Shown here one piece after another: positions 37,241-44,883 of a DNA stretch of 64,000 nt (position 1 is its first letter; each line of letters begins with the position of its first letter). Both the position numbers and the translations under genes were made by a program. The notes under the pieces are model-generated. The model was not told the DNA's origin. It searched no databases and saw only the letters and a program-made list of their open reading frames with translations. The stretch is from Alistipes onderdonkii. Lineage in GTDB: Bacteria > Bacteroidota > Bacteroidia > Bacteroidales > Rikenellaceae. The stretch covers positions 2,170,001 to 2,234,000 of the forward strand of contig NZ_CP102251.1 of NCBI RefSeq assembly GCF_025145285.1, given 5' to 3'.

Positions 37241-37371
37241 CCTATACAGTCGCTCCGAACAGGCGGATAATGAATTTTATCGGGGGCATGGCTATATGGA
37301 CTGTAACCGCGTTGCAGTATCTTCTATCGGAATTTAACAAAGCGACCTGCCAAAACATATTGGCAGGTTTT
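37241..37371 (+). repeat. Structured 111-bp repeat, copy A, with terminator-like 3' hairpin
   Basis: Positions 37241-37351 align without gaps to copy B (37870-37980), with 22 differences by my count. At the 3' end ACCTGCCAA / TTGGCAGGT forms a 9-bp hairpin (37345-37368) followed by T-residues, as in a plus-strand terminator. An internal ACAGTC / GACTGT pairing is also possible. Candidate small RNA; it converges on the FtsZ-C-like gene. Confidence 0.75.
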
Positions 37372-37377
37372 GCAAAT

Positions 37378-37770
37378 TTACTCTGCCGATGTCCCGATCA
37401 GCAACAGTATTGAATAGTCGGTTTCCGCCAGTTTTGCATCCGTGCCGCAGCCCCAGACGATATTAACCTGCGGGGCAAATTCGTGGATGACGGTTAAAAG
37501 GCTGCATAGGTCGTCGAAACTAATCTCCGATGCGGGATGATAGCTTACTTTTACAACCACGTCGAGGTCGGCTTCGATGTGCAGGGCTTCCAATTCGGTG
37601 CGGAGTTGTTCTGCCAAGACGGGCATTGCACCCTCGACCGTAATTAGGGCACAAGATGCCGCGCTATTCAAAATACGGTCGAAATCGTTCCGGACGATTT
37701 GCACCATATCGTCTTCCGATGGGCTGAATTGGATGTTAAGATAGTGTCTGATTTCTTCTTTGTTTTTCAT
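37378..37770 (-). CDS. Small protein resembling a standalone FtsZ C-terminal domain
   Basis: 130 aa, no signal or membrane segment. Residues about 65-128 read like the FtsZ/tubulin C-terminal sandwich: a hydrophobic strand (DLDVVVKVSY), a helix (DDLCSLLTVIHEF), then VNIVWGCGTDAKLAETDYSI, compared with the typical FtsZ pattern NIIWG--D--L-DE--VTVIAT. The GTPase domain is entirely absent. It is flanked by the two structured repeats. Inference: it could bind host FtsZ and interfere with division, or be a diverged fold with another role. The homology is my reading by eye and needs a profile search. Confidence 0.5.
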   Translation of the reverse strand: MKNKEEIRHYLNIQFSPSEDDMVQIVRNDFDRILNSAASCALITVEGAMPVLAEQLRTELEALHIEADLDVVVKVSYHPASEISFDDLCSLLTVIHEFAPQVNIVWGCGTDAKLAETDYSILLLIGTSAE

Positions 37771-37869
37771 GTGATTTTGTTTTTGGGTAATACATTCCGG
37801 CTGTGAATACGCAGGTCGTTTCTGCCGATATGTACTGGTAGATCGCCGTTGCGGCTTGCTTATTTAAGC

Positions 37870-37996
37870 CCTATACACAGGCTTGAAACAGGCGGTTAAT
37901 GAATTTTATCGAGTTTCCGGCTACATGAGCCGTAATCGCATCGCAGTATCTTCTGTCGGGATTTAACAAAGCGACCTGCCGGGTTGCGGCAGGTCG
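37870..37996 (+). repeat. Structured 111-bp repeat, copy B, with conserved 3' hairpin
   Basis: Second copy of the repeat at 37241, about 80% identical and gap-free. The 3' hairpin is kept as CGACCTGCC / GGCAGGTCG (37972-37980 and 37988-37996). Loop sequence differs from copy A while the stem core is preserved, and no T-run follows. Confidence 0.75.
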
Positions 37997-38009
37997 GGAC
38001 AACTAAGAA

Positions 38010-38076
38010 CGGTCGGGATAAAGACTCAGAAAGGATGTGGATAACAACTTATAACTATGTGCTTTATCCTCGACCG
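38010..38076 (-). terminator. Long inverted repeat after the 249-aa membrane protein gene
   Basis: CGGTCGGGATAAAG (38010-38023) pairs with CTTTATCCTCGACCG (38062-38076) with one bulge and a loop of about 38 nt. It lies just past the stop at 38100. Could be a large terminator or a processing signal. Confidence 0.45.
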
Positions 38077-38099
38077 GAATTATATACGAGAAATTAATT

Positions 38100-38849
38100 T
38101 TATTCCCAATTACCAATATCATTATCGGCTTCATCTGTCGAGCCGAATTTGATGCCGGGATAACGGTCGAAAACATTTACTTCTTCATCAATTAGATTGA
38201 TTATTTCCTGCCGGTATTTAATCGTATCGAGGAAGAGTTTGTAGGGGGCACGAACTTCTATGAAAGGGCCGGTACGATTAGAGGATGTCTTGGTAAATCC
38301 GGTTTCCAAGATAAACTCGTTGTCGGAATTGGGAATGTAACGGAGTTGCTCGATGTCGCATCTTAATTCGGTTGGATTTGCATGAAGAAATCTCTCCAAT
38401 TCGTCGAAATCTTCGGCATAACGCTGATATTCGGCTCTGAACGCACGCTGAGCGGTGCGGACATCCTTGATGCGTTCGATGACCTGTGCTTTGCGTTCTT
38501 TTAATTCGTTTTCAAAATGGATAGGTGTTGATATTTGGGGACTCATAGTACTTATTGCAGCAAATAGAATCGGCAATAGAGAGATGATTAATCCTGCTAT
38601 TGCTCTGCCCTTGGGGTTAATGCGGAGGCCTATAATAGAAAATATTAGTCCCAATAACCATAAATTCCCTATTAAGACTGGTAAAATAAGTGTGAAAAAC
38701 AGACTCTTATCGTTTAATGAATTTATGATGTACCCTTCGAAAGAAAATAATATGAACGACATAAGGACTAATACAAGTCCGGCTGTTCCAATGCGATTAT
38801 TTTGTATTTGAGTCTGTTCATTATTGTCTGAGCTAATAGTTGTATTCAT
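38100..38849 (-). CDS. DUF4190-like membrane protein with soluble C-terminal domain
   Basis: 249 aa. Three hydrophobic segments lie in residues about 22-110 (GTAGLVLVLMSFILFSFEGY, the SLFFTLILPVL/LLGLIFSIIGL region and AIAGLIISLLPILFAAIS). A soluble, largely helical domain follows, starting ERIKDVRTAQRAFRAEYQRY, which resembles pilin-like or processing-type domains seen in Bacteroidetes hypothetical proteins. Function unknown. First of three related membrane proteins in the element. Nothing in the sequence links it to transport or defence directly. Confidence 0.6.
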   Translation of the reverse strand: MNTTISSDNNEQTQIQNNRIGTAGLVLVLMSFILFSFEGYIINSLNDKSLFFTLILPVLIGNLWLLGLIFSIIGLRINPKGRAIAGLIISLLPILFAAISTMSPQISTPIHFENELKERKAQVIERIKDVRTAQRAFRAEYQRYAEDFDELERFLHANPTELRCDIEQLRYIPNSDNEFILETGFTKTSSNRTGPFIEVRAPYKLFLDTIKYRQEIINLIDEEVNVFDRYPGIKFGSTDEADNDIGNWE

Positions 38850-38904
38850 GGGAAAAGATTATAAGTTGAACGTAAGAACGCTGCGGCATACACTAAAGGT
38901 GCTA

Positions 38905-39186
38905 TTAATATTCTTCATGAGAGAGGTAATAATAGACAAAACAAGAGCCGATTAAGAATAGTAACAACATGACTGATGAAATAATTATTCCTGCCGTTGT
39001 TAGTTTCGTTTGACGATAAGTTGCTCCAATGCAGGAAATAATAAGGGATGCTGGCGATATGACACCACTTCCAAGAATTGAAAAAAGAGATAGTATAAAT
39101 CCTAATTTACCCATGTTATACATTGCTTTTTCTGTCGCTTGGGTTGATGTTAAATTTGCTGAAATATTGTTTGTGATTCTTTGCAT
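38905..39186 (-). CDS. Small DUF4190-like membrane protein
   Basis: 93 aa from the ATG at 39186; the longer open frame upstream overlaps the neighbouring gene and is rejected. After a polar N-terminus, two hydrophobic hairpins are seen (LGFILSLFSILGSGVISPAS and AGIIISSVMLLLFLIGSCFV). It resembles the hydrophobic parts of the two neighbouring genes, so the three are probably paralogues. Function unknown. Confidence 0.6.
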   Translation of the reverse strand: MQRITNNISANLTSTQATEKAMYNMGKLGFILSLFSILGSGVISPASLIISCIGATYRQTKLTTAGIIISSVMLLLFLIGSCFVYYYLSHEEY

Positions 39187-39206
39187 ATAGTTAATTTTTT
39201 TATATA

Positions 39207-39794
39207 TTACAATAAAATTGAGGCTATACCGGCAAGGGTTCCGACCAGTGCAACTAAAATAATCAGGTCGATTATTGAAATGATAAAGCCCGTAATCGCT
39301 AAGCCTCGCGGGCTTTTGAATATGCCGATGAAAGACAGTATGAATCCCAGAAACCAAACCACCCAGCCTACTCCCGGGAACCATGATAGAATCAGGGCGA
39401 TAAGAGATAAAACGAATCCGGCGGTTCCTGTCCCGTTAGATTGACGAACGGGCTGCTGAATGATGATCGTCTGGTTATGATCTGTCGGTGATGTGGTTCT
39501 CGGATTCGTGGTCGGGCAGATTGGATGCCCGCATTTTAGGCACGACGGGGCGTAACGGGATATTTCCGTCCCGCAGGCCGGGCAATGAATCAATAGCGGT
39601 TCTGGTTGTGAGGTTTCGACTGTCGGCAATTCATCCGGTGCCTGCGGAACTTGGGACGGAGCAGTGGGCGAAATAGGCTTTTTACGCAAGTATCGAAACG
39701 TGAAAACGAATAAAAGAATGATGATGATTGTAAATACAATGCCGCTCACTCCACCGAGGTATTCCTGCCATACAGGTGAGTAAAATTCTTCCAT
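39207..39794 (-). CDS. Zinc-ribbon plus DUF4190-like membrane protein
   Basis: 195 aa from the ATG at 39794. The frame opens at a TTG further upstream, which is less likely as a start. One N-terminal membrane helix (VSGIVFTIIIILLFVFTFRY), a proline-rich linker, a zinc ribbon with CPACGTEISRYAPSCLKCGH, then a DUF4190-type helical hairpin (AGFVLSLIALILSWFPGVGW and GLAITGFIISIIDLIILVAL). Function unknown. Similar proteins are common in Bacteroidetes genomes and are often host-side, so cargo origin is uncertain. Confidence 0.65.
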   Translation of the reverse strand: MEEFYSPVWQEYLGGVSGIVFTIIIILLFVFTFRYLRKKPISPTAPSQVPQAPDELPTVETSQPEPLLIHCPACGTEISRYAPSCLKCGHPICPTTNPRTTSPTDHNQTIIIQQPVRQSNGTGTAGFVLSLIALILSWFPGVGWVVWFLGFILSFIGIFKSPRGLAITGFIISIIDLIILVALVGTLAGIASILL

Positions 39795-39823
39795 AGTTTT
39801 ATTATTAGATAGTAAAGGTAGTG

Positions 39824-40159
39824 TTACATGGTTGTTTTTCTCCAAAGCGAAGTCGGGGTTTCTTCTCCGTTCATGTTTGTAGACGTAACTTCTCCGATCT
39901 TTTCAATCTGCAAATCCCTGCTGTTGTGACCGAGATAGATGCCTATACGGTTTGCGATGATTACATTACGATTCCGGATGTCGCCTTCGTCCGCATGTGC
40001 GATCAACATACGTTCGTAATAGTCTTTGAAATCTTGCGGAAAAGGATTGGTGACCCGGTGCGAGTCAAAGGTGGGTTCGGCGATGTTCTCGTAAATGTAC
40101 TTGTACAACGCATCGTTACCTAATTCTTTGAGAATCGAGTAGGCTGTAATTTTCTCCAT
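39824..40159 (-). CDS. Hypothetical protein of the integrated element
   Basis: 111 aa from the ATG at 40159 (MEKITAYSILKELGNDALYK). Mostly helical, charged, no signal peptide, membrane segment or recognisable catalytic motif. The upstream extension of the frame has no ATG and is rejected. It ends 29 bp before the zinc-ribbon membrane protein gene. I do not recognise the family. Confidence 0.55.
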   Translation of the reverse strand: MEKITAYSILKELGNDALYKYIYENIAEPTFDSHRVTNPFPQDFKDYYERMLIAHADEGDIRNRNVIIANRIGIYLGHNSRDLQIEKIGEVTSTNMNGEETPTSLWRKTTM

Positions 40160-40537
40160 GACGGTAAGTGTTTGCGCCACCCAGCCCCGACTTGGCATGA
40201 TTACAAAAAGAAAGTGTGGAGCTGCCCGTTTTATTCGAATAGAGGTTCTGGAATACCTTTGCTGAAATAAACTGACACAAGACCCCACACCTGTATAGTA
40301 TGGGGATTAATCTCGCATACCAATACAAGTGATGAGTGCCGTCGTTTACCCTCAGCAAATTGAATTTTCCAGATTCCTATTCGAGGTTAAATCGAAACAC
40401 TTTCACCAATATACGCCGCTTGCGCGACAAGACAAAGGTAAAAAATATTTCGTAATTGACGACACCCATCGGGGCCTTGTTGTGCAAATTTCGCCAAACA
40501 TGCTTTCGGGTATTATCTACGCAGGGATGCAGATATA
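40160..40537. other. Spacer between the primase-like gene and the hypothetical
   Basis: About 380 bp. Short open frames here lack coding character. Apart from the terminator at its right end I see no repeat or RNA gene. It probably holds the promoter for the 40159 to 38905 gene group. Confidence 0.45.
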
Positions 40538-40571
40538 ATAAAAAAGCTGGAGCCTTGAAGGGCTCCGGCTT
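40538..40571 (-). terminator. Rho-independent terminator of the primase-like gene
   Basis: Minus-strand 11-bp stem (AAGCCGGAGCC / GGCTCCAGCTT, one G-T pair), 6-nt loop, followed by a T6 run. Lies 20 bp past the stop at 40591. Confidence 0.85.
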
Positions 40572-40590
40572 CACTCGCGGCACGATGGGG

Positions 40591-41571
40591 TTATTTGAAA
40601 GTTATATTATACCTTTGACAATGATAAAAGAAAGTAGCTATATCCACATCATCGTGATTTTTGATACACCAGTCAAACATTTCATCGCATTCAGTATGAT
40701 CGTAATCGGGATGCCATTTACTTACCAAGTGGAAAAGTCGTAACCCTTCTTCGGGCCCAAATTCACTGGCGAGAGCTTGTCCGATGGATTTCCAAACGGC
40801 ACGTCCAACAGTGATATCAATCTGTTTTTTCTGAATTATTTTTATCAGTGAATATGCCCGTTGTTTTGTGACTACATCCATTTCGGCGTTTCGAGCCTTC
40901 TTCCCCCTGCGCGGCGCACTGTATTTGTTCGGCTTGTAATACAAGTACGGAGGAGCATCAGGGTTGAAATAGGGGTGAGGGTCATAGCTGGCCACACGCA
41001 GCCTTACGACATCGCTGCCACTTTCATCGACGATTAGTGGCGTCCGTTCTTGTATTTCGTCCACGAGAGCATAAAAGTGAGCTTTATGGCGTTCAGGATA
41101 AGCTATTCGAAAGATGCAGCATAATCCATCGCCTCCAACAGATAGCCCAGCATAGCATAAACTGCTGATTCTTTCTTTCAACATATTTTTGACCAAGTTC
41201 CATCGCCCTTTTACACGGGGGTTTTGTTTCCCATCAATATCGATGCAGATATAGCCGCTATGAAGATGTTGAAGCCTCTTTTTGGCGCGTGTGTCGAATA
41301 CACCGGCAACGGTTACGCACGGTATCTCGAATTTCTTGATTTTGGCGCGTATGTCCGGATCTTTAGTGCCTCGATATTCGTCTACTATATTTTGGTAGGA
41401 GGTCGTTAATAAAAATGTCCATAAATCGACCGTTGCGACAGGGGTTGTGCTAACTACGTTTGCAAAGAGCGAAACTTGAGGCCCAACAATGTCTTCTGGA
41501 ATCCTAACAACGGTGTTTGTCCTTGAGAGTGTGAGTTTATTGTTTTGGTTCATTGCGTTTGAAATTATCAT
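40591..41571 (-). CDS. BT4734/VirE-N plus PriCT-2 replication (primase-like) protein
   Basis: 326 aa; Met7 (41553) is an alternative start. The N-terminal region is BT4734-like: SLFANVVSTTPVATVDLW, VTVAGVFDTRAKKRLQHLHS and YICIDIDGKQNPRVKG, with the acidic pair ICIDID typical of the primase-like active site. The C-terminal about 75 residues match PriCT-2 (AVWKSIGQALASEFGPEEGL, EMFDWC). Such proteins replicate Bacteroidetes mobile elements. No helicase domain is fused here, so helper functions from host or phage are likely. Confidence 0.75.
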   Translation of the reverse strand: MIISNAMNQNNKLTLSRTNTVVRIPEDIVGPQVSLFANVVSTTPVATVDLWTFLLTTSYQNIVDEYRGTKDPDIRAKIKKFEIPCVTVAGVFDTRAKKRLQHLHSGYICIDIDGKQNPRVKGRWNLVKNMLKERISSLCYAGLSVGGDGLCCIFRIAYPERHKAHFYALVDEIQERTPLIVDESGSDVVRLRVASYDPHPYFNPDAPPYLYYKPNKYSAPRRGKKARNAEMDVVTKQRAYSLIKIIQKKQIDITVGRAVWKSIGQALASEFGPEEGLRLFHLVSKWHPDYDHTECDEMFDWCIKNHDDVDIATFFYHCQRYNITFK

Positions 41572-41687
41572 TTTATCCGATGGTTGTGGGTATGATTTTG
41601 TTATTCAGTGTTTTGCGTATTGACTTGTTGCCTGTTTCTTGTATGTTTCTAGTCCGGTTATTGCTCTGAGAAATAAGACGGGATGTT

Positions 41688-42065
41688 TTAAGTCCCGTCA
41701 TTATCCGCTTTCTCGTCATCATCTTTCCCGCCCCAATTACTCTCGACTTTTCTATCATATTTTTGCGAGTTCACATCCACCTGCTTCCGCCAACTGACGA
41801 AAGATTGCATAATACGTGTTGGTGTCTTTGTAGGCGGTTCCTTCTGATAGAATGCATAATCCATCAATACTCTGAATGCTCTTAAATGGAGCCGTTCCGG
41901 CATTAATTTAATAGATTCGTAAAATGAGATGAAACACACAAAGGATTCTCGGGGTTTTTGTCTCCGGCGCTTCTTGGGAGCTTCCTCCTGTAGTTCGATA
42001 AATTCATTCAGTTCGTCTTCAGAAATGTCGGCCAGTGCTTCCAAAGGGTTAAATTCTGTTTTCAT
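41688..42065 (-). CDS. DUF6291-like mobile-element protein
   Basis: 125 aa. A basic patch KKRRRQKPRESF precedes the conserved-looking core FVCFISFYESIKLMPERLHL, followed by RAFRVLMDYAFYQKEPPTKT. This is the pattern of DUF6291-type proteins of mobile elements and prophages. The C-terminus is acidic (GKDDDEKADND). Usually found close to replication genes, as here (116 bp upstream of the primase-like gene). Molecular role unknown. Confidence 0.6.
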   Translation of the reverse strand: MKTEFNPLEALADISEDELNEFIELQEEAPKKRRRQKPRESFVCFISFYESIKLMPERLHLRAFRVLMDYAFYQKEPPTKTPTRIMQSFVSWRKQVDVNSQKYDRKVESNWGGKDDDEKADNDGT

Positions 42066-42072
42066 AAATTTT

Positions 42073-42435
42073 TTAATTATTAAGTTTTTTTAATTGTTCT
42101 TTACAGTATTGCCCGACGGTGGGGATTGAATTCTCTTTCATCCAGTCTTCGATTTCCTGTCGGATGAACACCAAGCGCCGTCCCCCGTGGGCGGGTCTAT
42201 GAAATGGGATGAGTCGTTGATGTGTGAACTTGTAGATCGTGGCCTTTGAATAGCCTGTAAGTTTAATCACATCATTGATGCCCATAATTTCTGGTGGAGG
42301 TGATTCCGGCTTATTAGGATAAGAGTTGGGGCGATTGCCGAAGCCGAGGCTCACGCAGAGTTCGATAAATTGCTTTACCGAGAGTCCCGCGATGGGGAAA
42401 TCATCCCCGAATTTTGAGAAAGAATTAGTATGCAT
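42073..42435 (-). CDS. Helix-turn-helix (HTH_17/excisionase-like) protein
   Basis: 120 aa. The C-terminal half holds the motif MGINDVIKLTGYSKATIYKF followed by the wing HGGRRLVFIRQEIEDWM, the classic MerR-like excisionase fold of Bacteroidetes mobile elements. The N-terminal 50 residues are an additional segment without recognisable domain. Likely directs excision with the integrase and/or regulates the replication genes, which start 8 bp downstream. Confidence 0.8.
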   Translation of the reverse strand: MHTNSFSKFGDDFPIAGLSVKQFIELCVSLGFGNRPNSYPNKPESPPPEIMGINDVIKLTGYSKATIYKFTHQRLIPFHRPAHGGRRLVFIRQEIEDWMKENSIPTVGQYCKEQLKKLNN

Positions 42436-42737
42436 AATCTTAAAAAATTAAGTTATGCACTCCTAATACGAATGGATATTTTGACAGTATTTTGATTTTA
42501 TTATAAATATTCCTTATAAATATTGATTGTCAATATTTTGTGTATTTTTATTTTGAAGATTTTATATCGTTTTTTTATGGATTAGACAAAAAATATGACT
42601 GGTGTTCCCAGTCATATTGTATTGATTATAAGATGTAATGTAGGAAAAGATACTATTGGCTGAAGTTTTTTTGCTTTTTTTATGCGGTTTTTGTGTCGTT
42701 TATATAATTTATCCTGTTATATGAATTTTATATCCTG
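42436..42737. other. Very AT-rich spacer between HTH gene and the AbiE operon
   Basis: About 300 bp with long A/T runs and the terminator of the AbiE operon at 42592-42618. Probably holds the promoter of the HTH-DUF6291-primase group, though no TAnnTTTG element stood out. The AT-richness would also fit an origin, but no iterons were seen. Confidence 0.5.
42592..42618 (-). terminator. Terminator of the AbiE/zinc-ribbon operon
   Basis: Perfect 11-bp stem AATATGACTGG / CCAGTCATATT with a 5-nt loop, followed by T6 on the minus strand. It lies 120 bp past the zinc-ribbon gene. Confidence 0.85.
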
Positions 42738-43178
42738 TTATATAAATCTATGCCGACGAAATATTTTTTCTAATTCTCTGAAAATACATTTGTCTTTTGG
42801 GCTATGGTTGGCAACAGTTTTAACTTTGTTTGCCATATGCCAGACTGTGTTATAGGAGTTGATTTTCAATTCGGTCATGAGCCATTTAACAGATACTTTT
42901 CGGGGGTAAAACGATATTGCATAGATGACATAGCTCCATTTAACTAAATCGATGCGTGTCTTGAAAAATATTGTCTCTTGCAGGATAGACCATTGTATAC
43001 TGCAATGATGACAAAGAATATTTTTTGAAGCGTATTTGCTTCTGCTGTGGGTGTTGAATCTTTCGCATTTAGGGCAATATGTTCTCTTCCAAATTTCATT
43101 GTAAATTAGGTCAAGGATGTCGTTTTCAGAACCTACTCTTTCTGAAAAGTCATCGTAATCTACTATGTCTTCGTACAT
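42738..43178 (-). CDS. Transposase-like zinc-ribbon protein without catalytic domain, coupled to AbiE
   Basis: 146 aa. A zinc ribbon is visible (YCPKCERFNTHSR, then LCHHCSIQWSILQETIFF), followed by a helical HTH-type segment (FYPRKVSVKWLMTELKINSY, TVWHMANKVKTV). This is the N-terminal layout of IS1595/ISXO2-type transposases, but the DDE catalytic domain is completely missing and there is no flanking inverted repeat. The ATG overlaps the AbiEii stop by 1 nt (TAATG), so translation should be coupled to the toxin. It may be a domesticated DNA-binding third component of the AbiE operon, or a transposase remnant. Confidence 0.65.
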   Translation of the reverse strand: MYEDIVDYDDFSERVGSENDILDLIYNEIWKRTYCPKCERFNTHSRSKYASKNILCHHCSIQWSILQETIFFKTRIDLVKWSYVIYAISFYPRKVSVKWLMTELKINSYNTVWHMANKVKTVANHSPKDKCIFRELEKIFRRHRFI

Positions 43179-44083
43179 TAGAATCCAAAATAATTTTGCA
43201 ACTTGATTATGCCGTCCTCATGCTTTTGTGGATTTTTCCTTTTCAGCTTTCTAATATTGAGTAGCTTCCATTGAACCGACGGATAATGCTGGAAATCTTG
43301 GTATTCCGATGCGTCCCAATCCGGCGTCCCGTCCTCGAATCCGAGTAAAAATGCTTTGTCGGTCGGTGTCAGATGGTCGTTGATATACTCGACCAGTCGG
43401 CGGCGGGTCGCTTCGTACTGCTCGTAGGTGAACGGCGTTGAGGACATGCCCTCAAATTGGTTGGTCAGGGCGTCGCGCTGGTCGTTGAAATTAGGATTAA
43501 GGGACTCCAAGATCGGGCGGTCGCTTCCCAGCAGGCAGAAGATGAAACCGCGCTTGATCTGGTCAAAGTCTTTGATATAATCGAGCATCAGACTTACATC
43601 GAACAGGTCGCGCGGGTGCTGGCGGTCGAGTGCCGCCGTGATCTTGCCACCGTAGAGTTGTGACAGCGGAACGATGCGGGCTCTGCAGAATACGCCGAAA
43701 TCTTCTTGGGCGAGGTCGCATAAGGGCAATTCGATGGGCGGTGCGATAATGCCGCGCTTCACGTCGTTTACCTCTACTTTGACGAAATGCCCGTTATGGG
43801 TGCAGATCAATTTGTTGGGAACTTCGCGTATTGCAATGCCCGGTATTGCAGCCTCGATCTTTGCCTTTATCGCTTTCAGCCGTTCTTTGATATGGGCGAG
43901 GCTTGCTTCCCGCGGCTCGACGGGAATATAGGTCAGGTCGATGTCTACCGAATATCGCGGCAGATTTTGCACGAACAGATTGATTGCCGTGCCGCCGTGA
44001 ACGGCAAAACATTCTTCCGTCGAAATAATCGGGATGATGCGGAGCAACAGCCGCACGCGCTCTTTGTACTCTTGATTAATCAT
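43178..44083 (-). CDS. abiEii-like: AbiEii-type nucleotidyltransferase toxin
   Basis: 301 aa. Nucleotidyltransferase motifs of the AbiEii/AbiGii toxins: HGGTAINLF, then RYSVDIDLTYI (metal-binding DxD) and KITAALDRQHPRDLFDVSLM. AbiEii members act as GTP-dependent nucleotidyltransferases and cause growth arrest or abortive infection. It overlaps the antitoxin gene by 8 bp at its start and the zinc-ribbon gene by 1 nt at its stop. Defence by abortion of phage growth is the known role of the family and is inferred here. Confidence 0.88.
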   Translation of the reverse strand: MINQEYKERVRLLLRIIPIISTEECFAVHGGTAINLFVQNLPRYSVDIDLTYIPVEPREASLAHIKERLKAIKAKIEAAIPGIAIREVPNKLICTHNGHFVKVEVNDVKRGIIAPPIELPLCDLAQEDFGVFCRARIVPLSQLYGGKITAALDRQHPRDLFDVSLMLDYIKDFDQIKRGFIFCLLGSDRPILESLNPNFNDQRDALTNQFEGMSSTPFTYEQYEATRRRLVEYINDHLTPTDKAFLLGFEDGTPDWDASEYQDFQHYPSVQWKLLNIRKLKRKNPQKHEDGIIKLQNYFGF

Positions 44084-44843
44084 TTTTCAGTTCTGCCGGA
44101 ATAGTGATTTGGTATTTCTTATCGTAAACGCCTCCTTTGGCGATTACCCGCTTGCCACTGCCGAGGTCTATTTTGTCGAGGTTGAGGGCCCCGAACCACG
44201 CATGATGGGCCTTTTCGGCCATAAAGAGGAACAGCCGCTTCACTTTGACGGAACGGCACTCCTCCAACAGTCGTTGCACATTCTTTGGCGGGAGTATCGA
44301 CAGCATTTCCATCACATAATAGAGGTCGGTAATGTCGTAATATTGCGGAGCGAGGTGCAGACACTCCATAAATGCCCGTTCTGGGGTAGAGATCGGCAAC
44401 TCGAAAACCCCTTGTCGGGTGGTGGTGATTCCGGTGTCGGAATTGAATATTTCGGTGGTAAACAGCCGGAGCGTAACTCCCCAGTCGTATTTTCTGAACC
44501 AAAGCGGTAAATACTCCTTTTGTGGCGCAGACAGCGAAACGGTTGGCCTGCCCATCGGGAGGTAGTGCGAATATCCGTGTATCTCCAATGCCGACATGGC
44601 TCCGATTGTCAGATGTTTGTCAGCCTGTGTATTGAGGCTGTACATGGCTCCGTATAATGTAGGCGTATCGCCCGTGCGGATCATTGCACCCGTGCCTATG
44701 GGGGTCAGCCAAGCGGATTCGACGTATCTGTGTTGGGTGGAATGCGGTATGTTATTTTGCTTCATCCACGAGGTCAGATACACGGCTCCAGCCGGAACCT
44801 CTTGCAGTAATTGGTTTATTTTCGACTCGTTTTTTACGCTCAT
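44076..44843 (-). CDS. abiEi-like: AbiEi-type antitoxin/regulator
   Basis: 255 aa from the ATG at 44843. An upstream ATG at 44858 lies in the -7 element and is less likely. The N-terminal part is a winged-HTH region (LQEVPAGAVYLTSWMKQNNI), followed by LTIGAMSALEIHGYSHYLPM and the antitoxin C-terminal domain with LPISTPERAFMECLHLAP. In the type IV AbiE system this protein binds its own promoter and counters AbiEii. The gene starts 41 bp past the integrase stop. Confidence 0.85.
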   Translation of the reverse strand: MSVKNESKINQLLQEVPAGAVYLTSWMKQNNIPHSTQHRYVESAWLTPIGTGAMIRTGDTPTLYGAMYSLNTQADKHLTIGAMSALEIHGYSHYLPMGRPTVSLSAPQKEYLPLWFRKYDWGVTLRLFTTEIFNSDTGITTTRQGVFELPISTPERAFMECLHLAPQYYDITDLYYVMEMLSILPPKNVQRLLEECRSVKVKRLFLFMAEKAHHAWFGALNLDKIDLGSGKRVIAKGGVYDKKYQITIPAELKND

Positions 44844-44847
44844 AGCG

Positions 44848-44855
44848 CAAATATA
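44848..44855 (-). promoter_or_regulatory. -7 promoter element of the AbiE operon
   Basis: Minus-strand TATATTTG ends 5 bp before the AbiEi ATG, so the message may start at or next to the start codon. AbiEi would be expected to bind around here. Confidence 0.5.
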
Positions 44856-44883
44856 CAAAAAATATTAAACCATTGTCGGCTTA

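Larger units (their letters stand above)
37771..38099. other. Spacer carrying repeat copy B and a long inverted repeat
   Basis: 329 bp without a gene. It holds repeat copy B (37870-37996) and the inverted repeat at 38010-38076. The first 100 bp presumably hold the promoter of the FtsZ-C-like gene, but no consensus element was seen. Confidence 0.6.

Noticed and set aside
42738..43178. Complete insertion sequence at the zinc-ribbon gene
   Set aside because: No terminal inverted repeats, no target duplication and no catalytic domain; the overlap with AbiEii argues for an operon gene.
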